From Haloarchaeobius iranensis (GTDB taxonomy: Archaea > Halobacteriota > Halobacteria > Halobacteriales > Natrialbaceae), in contig NZ_FNIA01000029.1 in assembly GCF_900103505.1 (NCBI RefSeq), forward strand, positions 1-32,425: a stretch of DNA of 32,425 bases. The letters run 5' to 3'. The notes under the pieces are model-generated. The model was not told the origin of the DNA and did no database searches. It saw only the letters and a list, made by a program, of their open reading frames with translations. Below, piece after piece: positions 7,707-15,254 of this stretch (positions are counted from its first letter, which is position 1; each line of letters begins with the position of its first letter). The position numbers were made by a program, and so were the translations under genes.

Positions 7707-8671
7707 GCTGTCACCTCGGCTTCCGCCTCGCGCTCCTCCGCGAGTTCGCGTGCGTCGTCGTCGAGGCCGTCGCGGCCGCCGCCGGTGTACTTGTTGAACA
7801 GCTCCTCGAGCGAGGTCTCGGTCGCGACGACGTTCGTCACTGTCGCGGCGCGGTCGACGTGCCGGATGACGTTCATCTTCGCCTCGCCGTTGTGGCAGTA
7901 GGCGCGGATCTCGTCGCCGTCGACCTCGACGTCGCTGACGTCGTCCATCACCTTCAGGCCGAGGTCGTTCGGGACGGTCTCGACGGTCAACTCGACCTCG
8001 CCGGCGTCGCCGGAGCGCTCGCGCAGGTTGTCGATGGTGTCGACGGTGACGAGCTCGCCCTGGCTCATGATGCCGACGCGGTCACAGACCGCCTCGACCT
8101 CGCTGAGGATGTGCGAGGAGAAGAAGACGGTCGTCCCGTCGGCGGCCTCCTCGCGGAGCAGTTCGCGCATGTGCTGGATACCGTTGGGGTCCAGCCCGGA
8201 GGAGGGCTCGTCGAGGATGATGAGGTCCGGGTCGCCGACCAGCGCCATCCCGAGCGCGAGTCGCTGGGACATCCCGGTGGAGAAGCCGCCGGCCTTCCGG
8301 TCGGCCTCCTCGGCGAGGCCGACGCGTTCGAGGACGGCCATCGGTTCGTCCGGCGCGTCCTTCATCTCGACGCAGAGCTGGAGGTGCTCGCGGGCGGTGA
8401 GTCGGTCGTACAGTTCGAGTCCTTCGGGGAGAACACCGACGCGCTCGCGGATCTCGCCGATCTCGTCCTGGGCGTCGAGGCCGAGGACGGTCGCCGAGCC
8501 GCTGGTCGGCCGGTGGAAGTCCAGCAGCATGTTGATGGTCGTCGACTTGCCGGCACCGTTCGGGCCGAGGAAACCGAATATCTCCCCCTCCCGGACGGTG
8601 AGGTCCAGCTCGTCGACGGCGAGGACGTCACCGAAGCGTTTCGTCAGGGCGGTCGTCTCGATGGCGGGCAT
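7703..8671 (-). CDS. ABC transporter ATP-binding protein (ABC-2 exporter type)
   Basis: A 322-residue ATPase. It has a Walker A motif, GPNGAGKST (36-44), an ABC signature in the variant form FSTGMSQRLA (130-139), Walker B LIILDEP (150-156) followed by SSGLD, and the H-loop region SSHILSEVEAVCDRVGIM. The C-terminal extension of about 90 residues with a small beta domain is usual for this class. The gene is transcribed divergently from a winged-helix regulator across a 100-base region with a TATA box on each strand, which makes that regulator the likely controller. It is the first gene of the two-gene exporter operon. Confidence 0.92.
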   Translation of the reverse strand: MPAIETTALTKRFGDVLAVDELDLTVREGEIFGFLGPNGAGKSTTINMLLDFHRPTSGSATVLGLDAQDEIGEIRERVGVLPEGLELYDRLTAREHLQLCVEMKDAPDEPMAVLERVGLAEEADRKAGGFSTGMSQRLALGMALVGDPDLIILDEPSSGLDPNGIQHMRELLREEAADGTTVFFSSHILSEVEAVCDRVGIMSQGELVTVDTIDNLRERSGDAGEVELTVETVPNDLGLKVMDDVSDVEVDGDEIRAYCHNGEAKMNVIRHVDRAATVTNVVATETSLEELFNKYTGGGRDGLDDDARELAEEREAEAEVTA

Positions 8672-8700
8672 CGTGTTCGCTTCGTGTCAGTCAGAGGTTG

Positions 8701-8707
8701 TATAAAC
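8701..8707 (-). promoter_or_regulatory. TATA box for ABC exporter operon
   Basis: GTTTATA on the minus strand lies 30-36 bases upstream of the ATPase ATG (8671). This spacing predicts a transcript with no leader or a leader of only a few bases. Confidence 0.55.
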
Positions 8708-8743
8708 AGCGATTCTACTTCACATCCAGAAAGTTTGGTTCGT

Positions 8744-8750
8744 TTTATAA
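8744..8750 (+). promoter_or_regulatory. TATA box for winged-helix regulator gene
   Basis: TTTATAA lies about 25-31 bases upstream of the regulator's ATG (8775), the spacing expected for a leaderless haloarchaeal transcript. It is back to back with the exporter promoter, so one protein bound between them could act on both. Confidence 0.6.
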
Positions 8751-8774
8751 GAAGGTCGGGCGAAAACCGGAGTG

Positions 8775-9116
8775 ATGAGTGATGAGGTGCTTGTAGACGT
8801 CGCGGGCTTGCTCGAGGACGAGTACGCCCGCACCATCCTCATCCACACGAGCTCCCGACCGATGTCCGCGAACGAGCTGGCGGAACACTGCGACGCGTCG
8901 CCCCCCACCATCTACCGGCGCATCGACAGGCTCCGCGAGCACGACCTCGTCACGTCGGACCAGGAGCTCGACCCCGACGGACACCACTACGAGGTGTTCG
9001 AGGCGAACTTACAGCGGGTGACCATCGAACTCGACGAGGACGGCTTCGACGTACAGCTCGAGCACCAGACCGACCCGGCCGACCGGTTCACCGACCTGTT
9101 CGAGGAGTTGAGATAG
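8775..9116 (+). CDS. Winged-helix (ArsR-like) transcription regulator
   Basis: A 113-residue DNA-binding protein. Helix-turn-helix residues run from about 31 to 53 (SANELAEHCDASPPTIYRRI), followed by the second helix and wing (DRLREHDLVTS, then HHYEVFEANL). This fits the ArsR/HTH_20 group common in haloarchaea. No Cys metal-sensor pair is present, so it is not a classical metal sensor. The ATG at 8775 is preferred over the GTG directly before it because of TATA spacing. Its TAG is followed immediately by the ATG of a small membrane protein. The divergent ABC exporter is the likely target, and the downstream membrane proteins may belong to the same regulon. Confidence 0.85.
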   Translation: MSDEVLVDVAGLLEDEYARTILIHTSSRPMSANELAEHCDASPPTIYRRIDRLREHDLVTSDQELDPDGHHYEVFEANLQRVTIELDEDGFDVQLEHQTDPADRFTDLFEELR

Positions 9117-9422
9117 ATGCAAGGCGTCACCACCACAGGCGGGCCGACGATACTGGTCCTGACGCTGTTCGTCGGGGTGTTCGTCTCCATCGCGCTCGCG
9201 GGCGTCATCGCCTATCGGGCGTACAGGGGCTACCAGCGCACCCGCAGCACCCGGCTCCTGGCGCTCAGTGCGGGGCTGTTCACCGTCGTCGCCGTCCCGA
9301 AGCTGCTGAACCTCGTGCTGTCGACGCTCCAGTACCCGGCCGACACGACGAGCACCGCCGCGGCGGCGACGCGGCTGGCCGGGCTCTGCGTCGTGCTCTA
9401 TGCGATCTACGCGGGTGACTGA
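9117..9422 (+). CDS. Small three-helix membrane protein, paralogue 1
   Basis: A 101-residue protein with three predicted membrane helices (about residues 12-34, 45-65 and 80-98). It contains the motif YRAYRGYQRTRSTRLLALS, closely matched by YQAYRGYLRNGSRAMRALA in the second small protein downstream, so the two are paralogues. Its ATG directly follows the stop of the regulator gene with no gap, which implies coupled translation. This arrangement of a regulator plus small helix-rich membrane protein recurs in haloarchaea. I know of no biochemical role. Confidence 0.75.
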   Translation: MQGVTTTGGPTILVLTLFVGVFVSIALAGVIAYRAYRGYQRTRSTRLLALSAGLFTVVAVPKLLNLVLSTLQYPADTTSTAAAATRLAGLCVVLYAIYAGD

Positions 9423-9424
9423 CC

Positions 9425-9490
9425 ATGTCCGGACCAACCACAGCGACGAACGAACGCCAGGACGACCGCGAGCCGGAGGTGTCGCGCTGA
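9425..9490 (+). CDS. Possible 21-residue micro-ORF bridging two membrane protein genes
   Basis: ATG at 9425 opens a 21-codon hydrophilic frame (MSGPTTATNERQDDREPEVSR). It starts two bases after the stop of the first membrane protein gene, and its TGA overlaps the ATG of the second (TGATG). It fills the gap exactly and could serve translational coupling or be a tiny protein. There is no homology evidence. Confidence 0.35.
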   Translation: MSGPTTATNERQDDREPEVSR

Positions 9491-9762
9491 TGGACCCGGT
9501 CGCCGTCCGGTCGGCGGTGGCGGCGGTCGGCGTCGTCGTCAGCCTGCTCGTCGTCTATCAGGCCTACCGCGGGTACCTCCGGAACGGGAGTCGGGCGATG
9601 CGCGCCCTCGCCGTCGGCATCGCCCTGCTGGGCACCGTCCACTTCCTGCTCCTCCTGCCGGGCGGGACCTCGTCGGAGCTCGACCTCGGGCTCTCCATCG
9701 TTCGCCAGCTGGTCGACATCGCCGGGCTGGCAGTCGTGTTCTACGCGCTGACGCGGGCCTGA
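9490..9762 (+). CDS. Small three-helix membrane protein, paralogue 2
   Basis: A 90-residue protein with three predicted helices (about 5-25, 38-57 and 70-88) and the conserved YQAYRGY loop shared with its upstream paralogue. Its ATG at 9490 overlaps the stop of the 21-codon frame before it. The last gene of the regulator operon, it is followed by a 51-base gap and the photolyase gene. The two proteins could form a hetero-oligomer; that is inference from pairing. Confidence 0.72.
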   Translation: MDPVAVRSAVAAVGVVVSLLVVYQAYRGYLRNGSRAMRALAVGIALLGTVHFLLLLPGGTSSELDLGLSIVRQLVDIAGLAVVFYALTRA

Positions 9763-9813
9763 CGGCCGGTCGTTCGGAACCGCGCTTTTACCGTCCCCGC
9801 TCCAACCACGGGT

Positions 9814-11337
9814 ATGACCGTCTGGGTGCTGGGCGACCAGCTCGCTGCCGACGCCGGACCGCTGGCGGACGTAGAGCCCGGCGAGGAAGCGGTGCTGCTC
9901 GTCGAGGCGCGCGAGTTCGCACGCAAACTGCCGTACCATCCACACAAGCTCGTCCTGGTGTTCAGCGCGATGCGGCACTTCCGCGACCGCCTCCGCGAGG
10001 CCGGCCACGAGGTCGACTACCGACGGGCCGAGACGTTCCGCGACGGCGTCGCCGAGCACCTCGCCGGCCACGCCCCCGACCGGCTGGTGGCGATGCGGCC
10101 GCCGAGCCACGGCGCGGGCGAGCGGCTCGGTGACGTCGTCGCCGAGGCGGCCGCGGGGACGGGGGTCGACGCGGAGCTGACGATTGTCGGGAACGACCTG
10201 TTCGTCTGTTCCCCCGACGCCTTCGACGAGTGGGCCGGTGACGAGCCGGTCCACGAGCAGTTCTACCGCTGGCAGCGCCGCCGCACCGGCTACCTGCTGG
10301 ACGGCGACGAGCCCGAGGGCGGCGAGTGGAACTTCGACGACGAGAACCGCGAGTTCCCCCGGCCCGAGGTCGGGTTCCCCGACCCACCGACGTTCGAGCC
10401 GGACGAGACGACCCGCGAGGTGATCGACTGGGTGACGGAGACGTTCGACACCTGGGCCGACGACGCGGCGGAACCGTTCCGCTGGCCGGTGACCCGCGAG
10501 GCCGCCCTGGAAGCCCTCGACGCGTTCGTCGCCGACCGGCTTCCGACGTTCGGGCCGTACCAGGATGCGATGGTCGAGCGGTCGTGGTCGCTGAACCACG
10601 CGCTGCTGTCGCCCGCGCTCAACCTCGGCCTGCTCCGGCCCGAGGAGTGCATCGAGGCCGCAATCGACGCGTACGAGGCCGGCGACGCCCCGCTCCCGAG
10701 CGTCGAGGGCTTCGTGCGCCAGCTGCTGGGCTGGCGCGAGTTCACCAGACACGTCTACCGCAGGGAAATGCCCGCGATGGCCGACGCGAACCAGCTGGAC
10801 CACGACCGGGCGCTCCCCGACGCGTACTGGACGGGCGAGACGGAGATGCGCTGTCTCGAAGCGTGCGTCGGCCACGTCCGGAAGCGTGGCTACGCCCACC
10901 ACATCGAGCGGCTGATGGTGCTGTCGAACTTCGCCACGCTGCTCGGTGTCGACCCGGCCGAACTCAACCGCTGGTTCCACTTCGGCTTCGTCGACGCCTA
11001 CCACTGGGTGACGACGCCGAACGTGGTCGGGATGGGCAGCTTCGCGACCGGCGCGATGTCGACGAAGCCGTACGTCTCGTCGGCGAACTACGTCGAGAAG
11101 ATGAGCGACCACTGCGACGACTGTCGCTACGACCACGACGAGACGACCGGCGCGAACGCCTGTCCGTTCAACGCGCTCTACTGGGAGTTCCTGGACCGCC
11201 ACGAGGAGCAGCTCCGGGCAACCGGCCGGATGGGGCTCGTCTACCATCACCTCGACAACAAGGACGAGGACGAACTCGCGGCCATCCACGAACGGGCGGC
11301 CGCGGTTCGCGGTGCAGCCGACGACGGCAGCCTCTGA
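9814..11337 (+). CDS. Iron-sulfur cryptochrome/photolyase (FeS-BCP, PhrB-like)
   Basis: A 507-residue protein of the deoxyribodipyrimidine photolyase-related group. These bind FAD, a lumazine-type antenna and a [4Fe-4S] cluster, and repair (6-4) photoproducts in the studied Agrobacterium PhrB. The N-terminus (TVWVLGDQL) is the Rossmann antenna domain; the C-terminal half is the helical FAD domain. Four Cys residues, 347, 434, 437 and 450, match the spacing of the PhrB cluster ligands. The segment GYAHHIERLMVLSNF is the conserved FAD region. The ATG at 9814 follows a TTTTA stretch at about 9790, consistent with a leaderless start. Light repair fits an organism of sunlit brines. Confidence 0.92.
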   Translation: MTVWVLGDQLAADAGPLADVEPGEEAVLLVEAREFARKLPYHPHKLVLVFSAMRHFRDRLREAGHEVDYRRAETFRDGVAEHLAGHAPDRLVAMRPPSHGAGERLGDVVAEAAAGTGVDAELTIVGNDLFVCSPDAFDEWAGDEPVHEQFYRWQRRRTGYLLDGDEPEGGEWNFDDENREFPRPEVGFPDPPTFEPDETTREVIDWVTETFDTWADDAAEPFRWPVTREAALEALDAFVADRLPTFGPYQDAMVERSWSLNHALLSPALNLGLLRPEECIEAAIDAYEAGDAPLPSVEGFVRQLLGWREFTRHVYRREMPAMADANQLDHDRALPDAYWTGETEMRCLEACVGHVRKRGYAHHIERLMVLSNFATLLGVDPAELNRWFHFGFVDAYHWVTTPNVVGMGSFATGAMSTKPYVSSANYVEKMSDHCDDCRYDHDETTGANACPFNALYWEFLDRHEEQLRATGRMGLVYHHLDNKDEDELAAIHERAAAVRGAADDGSL

Positions 11338-11403
11338 GTGGTGCCACGGCCGGCACAGCCCCGGACCTGCACCCTTATCGGACGGCGTACCCTACGGGCT
11401 CGC

Positions 11404-11859
11404 ATGGGACTTGACGTCGACGCGCCTGCGCCGCCCGAACTCGAGTACGTCGACCCGAACGAGTACGAGGACGCATCGGTCGCCGCAGACGCCGACTACC
11501 GTCGTGAGGAACTGGAGGCGTTCCTGCACGACGGCGCGTGGGAACGAGCGTTCGAGGAGTGGGCCGACCACGCCGACATGAGCGAGGAACAGTTCCGCAT
11601 CGCCGGCGAGATGGAGCTGTTCGAGGAGTTCGACTTCTTCTGGGACGACTTCGCGGACCGCGTCGGCTACCACGCACCGGGCATCCCCGAGGACTGGAAG
11701 GAGCGGACCTACCACACGGACCTCGACTCGTGGGGGACCGTCTCGGGCATCAACGCCGGACTGACCGAACTGGGACAGATCGTCTGCGAGGTGCTGAAAG
11801 ACGAGTACATCGACTGGGAGGCCGACTACGAGCCGCCCGAGGACCTGCCCGACTTCTGA
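11404..11859 (+). CDS. Conserved acidic haloarchaeal protein of unknown function
   Basis: A 151-residue soluble protein, strongly acidic and rich in Trp, Tyr and Phe, with no signal or membrane segment. I do not recognise a domain. Segments such as LEAFLHDGAWERAFEEWA and FDFFWDDFADRVGYHAPGIP suggest a compact helical fold. The codon use and the sharp start after a TTATCGG stretch about 28 bases upstream support a real gene. It sits between the photolyase gene and a convergent membrane protein gene seven bases away. Confidence 0.7.
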   Translation: MGLDVDAPAPPELEYVDPNEYEDASVAADADYRREELEAFLHDGAWERAFEEWADHADMSEEQFRIAGEMELFEEFDFFWDDFADRVGYHAPGIPEDWKERTYHTDLDSWGTVSGINAGLTELGQIVCEVLKDEYIDWEADYEPPEDLPDF

Positions 11860-11866
11860 CCGGTAC

Positions 11867-12493
11867 TCAGCCGTCCGCTGCAACCCGGCGGACCAACCTG
11901 CGGGCGACGAACCCCGAGGAGAGCGAGGCCCCGAAGTACCAGGCCAGCCAGAGCTTGACCGGGCCGACGACGGTGGCGGTCCACGACAGCTGGCCGACCA
12001 GCGGGACGAACACCATCGCTGGCGCGATGCCGGCCGCGGGGGCGAGGAACACCCAGCGGAGCCAGAGGAACGTGGGGATGGTCACCAGCATGCTCCAGAC
12101 GAGCGGCCGGAAGTTCGTCTTCAGCATCGCGACCATCGTCCGGTTCAGTTCGTGCTGTTCCTCGTCGAGATCATCGACCGTCAGGTCGTCGGCCTCGCGG
12201 GCCGCCCGGAGCCGGGCCTGGAGCTCTTCGGTCCGGGCCTGGAACCGTTCGACGCGTTCGGAGTCGCGCAGTTTCACCTGGGCGATAGCCGTGAACAGCC
12301 CGTTCACCCCGGCGAGGAGACAGAGGAGCACTGAGAACGGAAGGATGACGGCTAGTGGAGCCAGGACTGCGGACCAGGCCGTCGCCACTGCCCCCTGGAT
12401 CGGGGGAAGCACGTAGCCCGTCGCGAGGACCAGAGCGAGGAGTCCCGCGACCCGGTCGGCGGTGGTCCAGCCAGCATCGTCGGTGTCGACCAT
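11867..12493 (-). CDS. DUF106 membrane protein (EMC3/TMCO1/YidC-related)
   Basis: A 208-residue membrane protein. It has an N-terminal pair of helices (about 14-65), then a charged coiled-coil loop with NRTMVAMLKTNFRPLVW, then two or three further helices. This is the plan of archaeal DUF106 proteins, the archaeal branch of the Oxa1 superfamily (YidC, EMC3, TMCO1, Get1), which help insert short-tailed membrane proteins. The coiled coil (ERVERFQARTEELQARLRAA) is the cytosolic hairpin expected to meet ribosome or substrate. A TATA box 24-30 bases upstream predicts a leaderless mRNA. Haloarchaea usually carry a second copy near secY; this one stands alone. Confidence 0.8.
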   Translation of the reverse strand: MVDTDDAGWTTADRVAGLLALVLATGYVLPPIQGAVATAWSAVLAPLAVILPFSVLLCLLAGVNGLFTAIAQVKLRDSERVERFQARTEELQARLRAAREADDLTVDDLDEEQHELNRTMVAMLKTNFRPLVWSMLVTIPTFLWLRWVFLAPAAGIAPAMVFVPLVGQLSWTATVVGPVKLWLAWYFGASLSSGFVARRLVRRVAADG

Positions 12494-12516
12494 GCCAGGA
12501 CTTGACTGTTTGTAAG

Positions 12517-12523
12517 TATAAAC
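12517..12523 (-). promoter_or_regulatory. TATA box for DUF106 gene
   Basis: GTTTATA on the minus strand, 24-30 bases upstream of the ATG at 12493, as expected for a leaderless transcript. Confidence 0.6.
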
Positions 12524-12616
12524 GTTTCCGAATGTCGGGCTGCGTCGGTGTGACTGCGGCCCGCTCGCGCTCCGCGAGAACGGAATCGAGTGGTGATGAC
12601 CTGGCGGTGGGCTGTA

Positions 12617-12760
12617 CTACTCCCGCGAGACGGCGACGTTGCGGACCTCGCCGTCGCACAGCGGACTGTCACAGGTCGCACTGGGTGATTCGAGGCGTGC
12701 GCCACAGCGGACGCACTCGTACTCGGTCCGGCTCGGTGTGTATGGGTCTGTTCGCACCAT
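12617..12760 (-). CDS. Small zinc-ribbon (rubrerythrin-like domain) protein
   Basis: A 47-residue protein with four Cys in a rubredoxin-like arrangement: C16 and C19 (ECVRCG) and C30 and C35 (TCDSPLCDG). Proteins of this type are frequent in haloarchaea and usually called rubrerythrin-like zinc ribbons; their role is not established. A longer frame begins further upstream, but the ATG at 12760 lies 27-32 bases from a clear TATA box, which fixes the start. Stop at 12617. Confidence 0.8.
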   Translation of the reverse strand: MVRTDPYTPSRTEYECVRCGARLESPSATCDSPLCDGEVRNVAVSRE

Positions 12761-12786
12761 CGTACTCGTATGGTACGTTTTCCCAC

Positions 12787-12793
12787 TATAAAG
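12787..12793 (-). promoter_or_regulatory. TATA box for small zinc-ribbon gene
   Basis: TTTATA on the minus strand is centred about 30 bases upstream of the ATG at 12760. It predicts a leaderless mRNA and decides the start codon of the 47-residue gene. Confidence 0.65.
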
Positions 12794-12874
12794 TGTTATC
12801 CTGTAACACGCACTCACCCTACAGACGCACACCTATTCCTTAAACACGTACTAGCCACAGAACTGGACGTTCGT

Positions 12875-13432
12875 TCAGTTCGTTGTGGCGGCGACGAGCA
12901 TCGTCTCCGGACGCTCGTCGGCACGCTGGACGTCGAACCCCGCAGCCTCGTGGTGTGCGACTGCCTCGGACAGGTCGTACCGCTCCCCGCGCGGTGGTCC
13001 CGTCTCCCCCTCGCCCGCCGCGGACCAGTCCACGGTGACGAGTCGCCCCCCCGGCACGAGCACTCGATGCAGTTCGTCGAGCGCGCCCTCGCCGGCGAAC
13101 TCGTGGTACGTCATCGTCGAGAACGCGGCCTCGAGGGCATCGTCGTCGAGCGGCAGGTCGTCGACGGGTGCCGTCACCGGTTCGACGTTGTCCGGCAGGC
13201 CCTTCTCGCGGTAGATGTCGTGCATCTCCGCCTGCACGTCCACCGCGTACATCCGGTCGGCGAACGTCGCCACGTCGTCCGTATAGAAGCCGGTGCCCGA
13301 GCCGAGGTCGGCGACGGCCTCGGTCCCGTCGAGAGCGAGCGCGGCGACCAGTTCCTCGCGGGAGCAGTAGCGGTAGCGCGAGGGGTCCTCGAGTGCGTCG
13401 GCGCGGTCGATCGGGAACGTGTGGAAACCCAT
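12875..13432 (-). CDS. Class I SAM-dependent methyltransferase
   Basis: A 185-residue methyltransferase with motif I VADLGSGTGFYTD (from residue 40), the acidic end of strand two (MYAVDVQAEM) and the LVPGGRLVTVDWS motif. It resembles the Methyltransf_11/UbiE group. The N-terminus MGFHTFPIDRADALEDPSRYRYCS is typical of a haloarchaeal set whose substrate is unknown. The ATG at 13432 is chosen; an in-frame extension of 19 residues upstream is low in family similarity. It is divergent from the GrpB gene, with a 96-base intergenic region. Confidence 0.85.
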   Translation of the reverse strand: MGFHTFPIDRADALEDPSRYRYCSREELVAALALDGTEAVADLGSGTGFYTDDVATFADRMYAVDVQAEMHDIYREKGLPDNVEPVTAPVDDLPLDDDALEAAFSTMTYHEFAGEGALDELHRVLVPGGRLVTVDWSAAGEGETGPPRGERYDLSEAVAHHEAAGFDVQRADERPETMLVAATTN

Positions 13433-13528
13433 GGTACCCCTTGGCCCTGCAGCGTTGTAGCGATGATGGAAGTTAATCGGTGGCACCAACCACGGAGATT
13501 GAAGTGTATCGACCGACTCCGCCTACTA

Positions 13529-14092
13529 ATGGTCGACCTCCACGACGACCCCGTCGAACTCGTCGACTCCCGTCACGAGACGTGGGTCGAACGGTACGAG
13601 GCCGAGCGCAGTCGGGTGCACGACGCACTCAAAGCCGCCGGCCTCGTGGACAGCCTCGTTCGAATCGAACACGTCGGCTCCACGGCCGTCCCCGGCCTCG
13701 CCGCGAAGGACATCGTCGACCTCGACGTCGTCGTCGCGGACGGCACGGTCCGCGAGGCCGCGGCGGTCCTCGTCGACCGGCTCGGTGGCACGCGCTACGA
13801 CAACCACGACGGCTGGAACGTCGTGCCCCGCCGGGACGACGGGCAGCGGTTCAACGTCCACGTCTTCGCCGAGTCGGACGACGGCTGGAAGGTCAGCGTC
13901 GCCACGCGGGACGTGCTCCGGGAGCGCGACAGCCTGCGCGAGGAGTACGGAGCGGTGAAACGGCGGCTCGCCGACGAGACAGACGACCTCGGCGACTACT
14001 CGCGCGGGAAGACGGACCTCGTCGAGGCACTGCTCGAAGCCGCGAGAGACGGCGACTACGACCACGGGTTCACGGTGCCCGAGTCGGTCTGA
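13529..14092 (+). CDS. GrpB family (UPF0157) nucleotidyltransferase-fold protein
   Basis: A 187-residue protein of the GrpB/UPF0157 family, which has the DNA polymerase beta-like nucleotidyltransferase fold. The hallmark HVGSTAVPGLAAKDIVDLDV (48-67) holds the G-S-T loop and the two metal-binding Asp residues. Bacterial relatives are sometimes fused to dephospho-CoA kinase, but the reaction is not settled. The ATG at 13529 matches the family start; the longer open frame upstream runs antiparallel to the methyltransferase gene and is not used. It ends 19 bases before the convergent oxidoreductase gene. Confidence 0.88.
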   Translation: MVDLHDDPVELVDSRHETWVERYEAERSRVHDALKAAGLVDSLVRIEHVGSTAVPGLAAKDIVDLDVVVADGTVREAAAVLVDRLGGTRYDNHDGWNVVPRRDDGQRFNVHVFAESDDGWKVSVATRDVLRERDSLREEYGAVKRRLADETDDLGDYSRGKTDLVEALLEAARDGDYDHGFTVPESV

Positions 14093-14111
14093 GACGGTCT
14101 CTCGACGGTTT

Positions 14112-15119
14112 TCAGCGCAGTTCCGGCGCGACCTCGTTCCCGAGGCGCTCGATGCACGCCGTCATCGTCTCCGTCCCGATGCCGGGGTGGTACGTGCGGA
14201 AGATGACGTGCACGTCGTCGCCGAGCGCGTCGCGGTAGCGCTCCAGGTCGGCGACGACCTGCTCGGGCGTCCCGAAGATGGCCTGCTTCTTCAGCTCTTC
14301 CTTGCGCTCCTCGGGGAGTTCGTCGACGGGCTCGCCGGAGAATATCTCGGCGTAGCGGCGCTGGATGTAGAAGTAGCCGGGCTTCATCGCCTCCCACGCC
14401 GCCTCGCGGGAGTCGCCGACGAAGCCGTGGCGGATGACGTAGACATCGAAGTCGCCGTCGATGCCCTCCTCCTCGCGGACGGTCCGGATGTCCTCGATGC
14501 GCTTCTGCAGGCCGCCGATGGAGAGCTTCGAGGGCGCACACCACGCGTCGGCCGTGCGGGCGGCCCGGCGCACCGCCGGCTTTGCCCCGCCGCCGAGCAT
14601 GATCGGCACGTCGTTGTCGACGGGCTTCGGCGTCACCGACACGTCCGGGTCGATGTCGTGGAACTCGGCGTCGTAGTCGAGCGGGCCCTCGGACCAGGCG
14701 GCGCGCAGGAGCTTCACCTGGTCAGACAGGCGCTCGACGCGCTCGTCCCGGGGCACGCCGAAGGCCTCGAACTCGCCCGGGTTGGAGCCGATGGCCAGCC
14801 CGAGGGTCGCCCGGTCGTGCGAGAGGTGGTCGAGCGTCGCGACGTCCTCGGCCAGCCGGACGCCGTCGTACAGCGGCGCGAGCGCGATGCAGGTGCCCAG
14901 CTCTATCTCCTCGGTCCTGGCAGCGATGGCCGAGAGCGACGGCATCGTCCCGGGCAGGTACTCGTCCTCGGTGAAGTGGTGCTCGGACACCCAGATGCTG
15001 TCCAGGCCCGCGTCGTCCGCGGTCTCCGCGAGCGTGAGCATCTCGTCGTATATCTCGGTCGTGCTCCGCTCGTCGTCGGGACGGCGCTGGCAGGTGAACA
15101 GGCCGGTTCCCAGTTTCAT
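14112..15119 (-). CDS. LLM class flavin/F420-dependent oxidoreductase
   Basis: A 335-residue luciferase-like monooxygenase family protein with a TIM-barrel fold. Recognisable parts are MKLGTGLFTCQ at the start, the substrate loop SIWVSEHHFTEDEYLPGTMPSLSAIA, the LDHLSHDRATLGLAIG region and the phosphate-binding PIMLGGGAKPAVRRAARTADAW. Members use FMN or coenzyme F420. The EHHF motif is common to the FMN-dependent luciferase branch, but haloarchaea make F420, so the cofactor stays open. The ATG at 15119 fits the family start. It is divergent from the AT-rich islet beginning near 15190. Confidence 0.88.
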   Translation of the reverse strand: MKLGTGLFTCQRRPDDERSTTEIYDEMLTLAETADDAGLDSIWVSEHHFTEDEYLPGTMPSLSAIAARTEEIELGTCIALAPLYDGVRLAEDVATLDHLSHDRATLGLAIGSNPGEFEAFGVPRDERVERLSDQVKLLRAAWSEGPLDYDAEFHDIDPDVSVTPKPVDNDVPIMLGGGAKPAVRRAARTADAWCAPSKLSIGGLQKRIEDIRTVREEEGIDGDFDVYVIRHGFVGDSREAAWEAMKPGYFYIQRRYAEIFSGEPVDELPEERKEELKKQAIFGTPEQVVADLERYRDALGDDVHVIFRTYHPGIGTETMTACIERLGNEVAPELR

Positions 15120-15220
15120 GTAATCAACCCATGGCAGGAGGGGCAAAAGCAGTTTGCCCACAGGCAGGGATGTGGGTGACCGGGTCCGCTCATCCCACAC
15201 CAATAGAACTTACCATAAGA

Positions 15221-15230
15221 TATTTAATAT
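15221..15230 (+). promoter_or_regulatory. TATA region of the first AT-rich islet
   Basis: TATTTAATAT lies 25-34 bases upstream of the TTG at 15255 and 20-29 upstream of an out-of-frame ATG at 15250. A leaderless transcript could start at either. Confidence 0.55.
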
Positions 15231-15254
15231 CCGTATTCGGATGTCGTAAATGAG

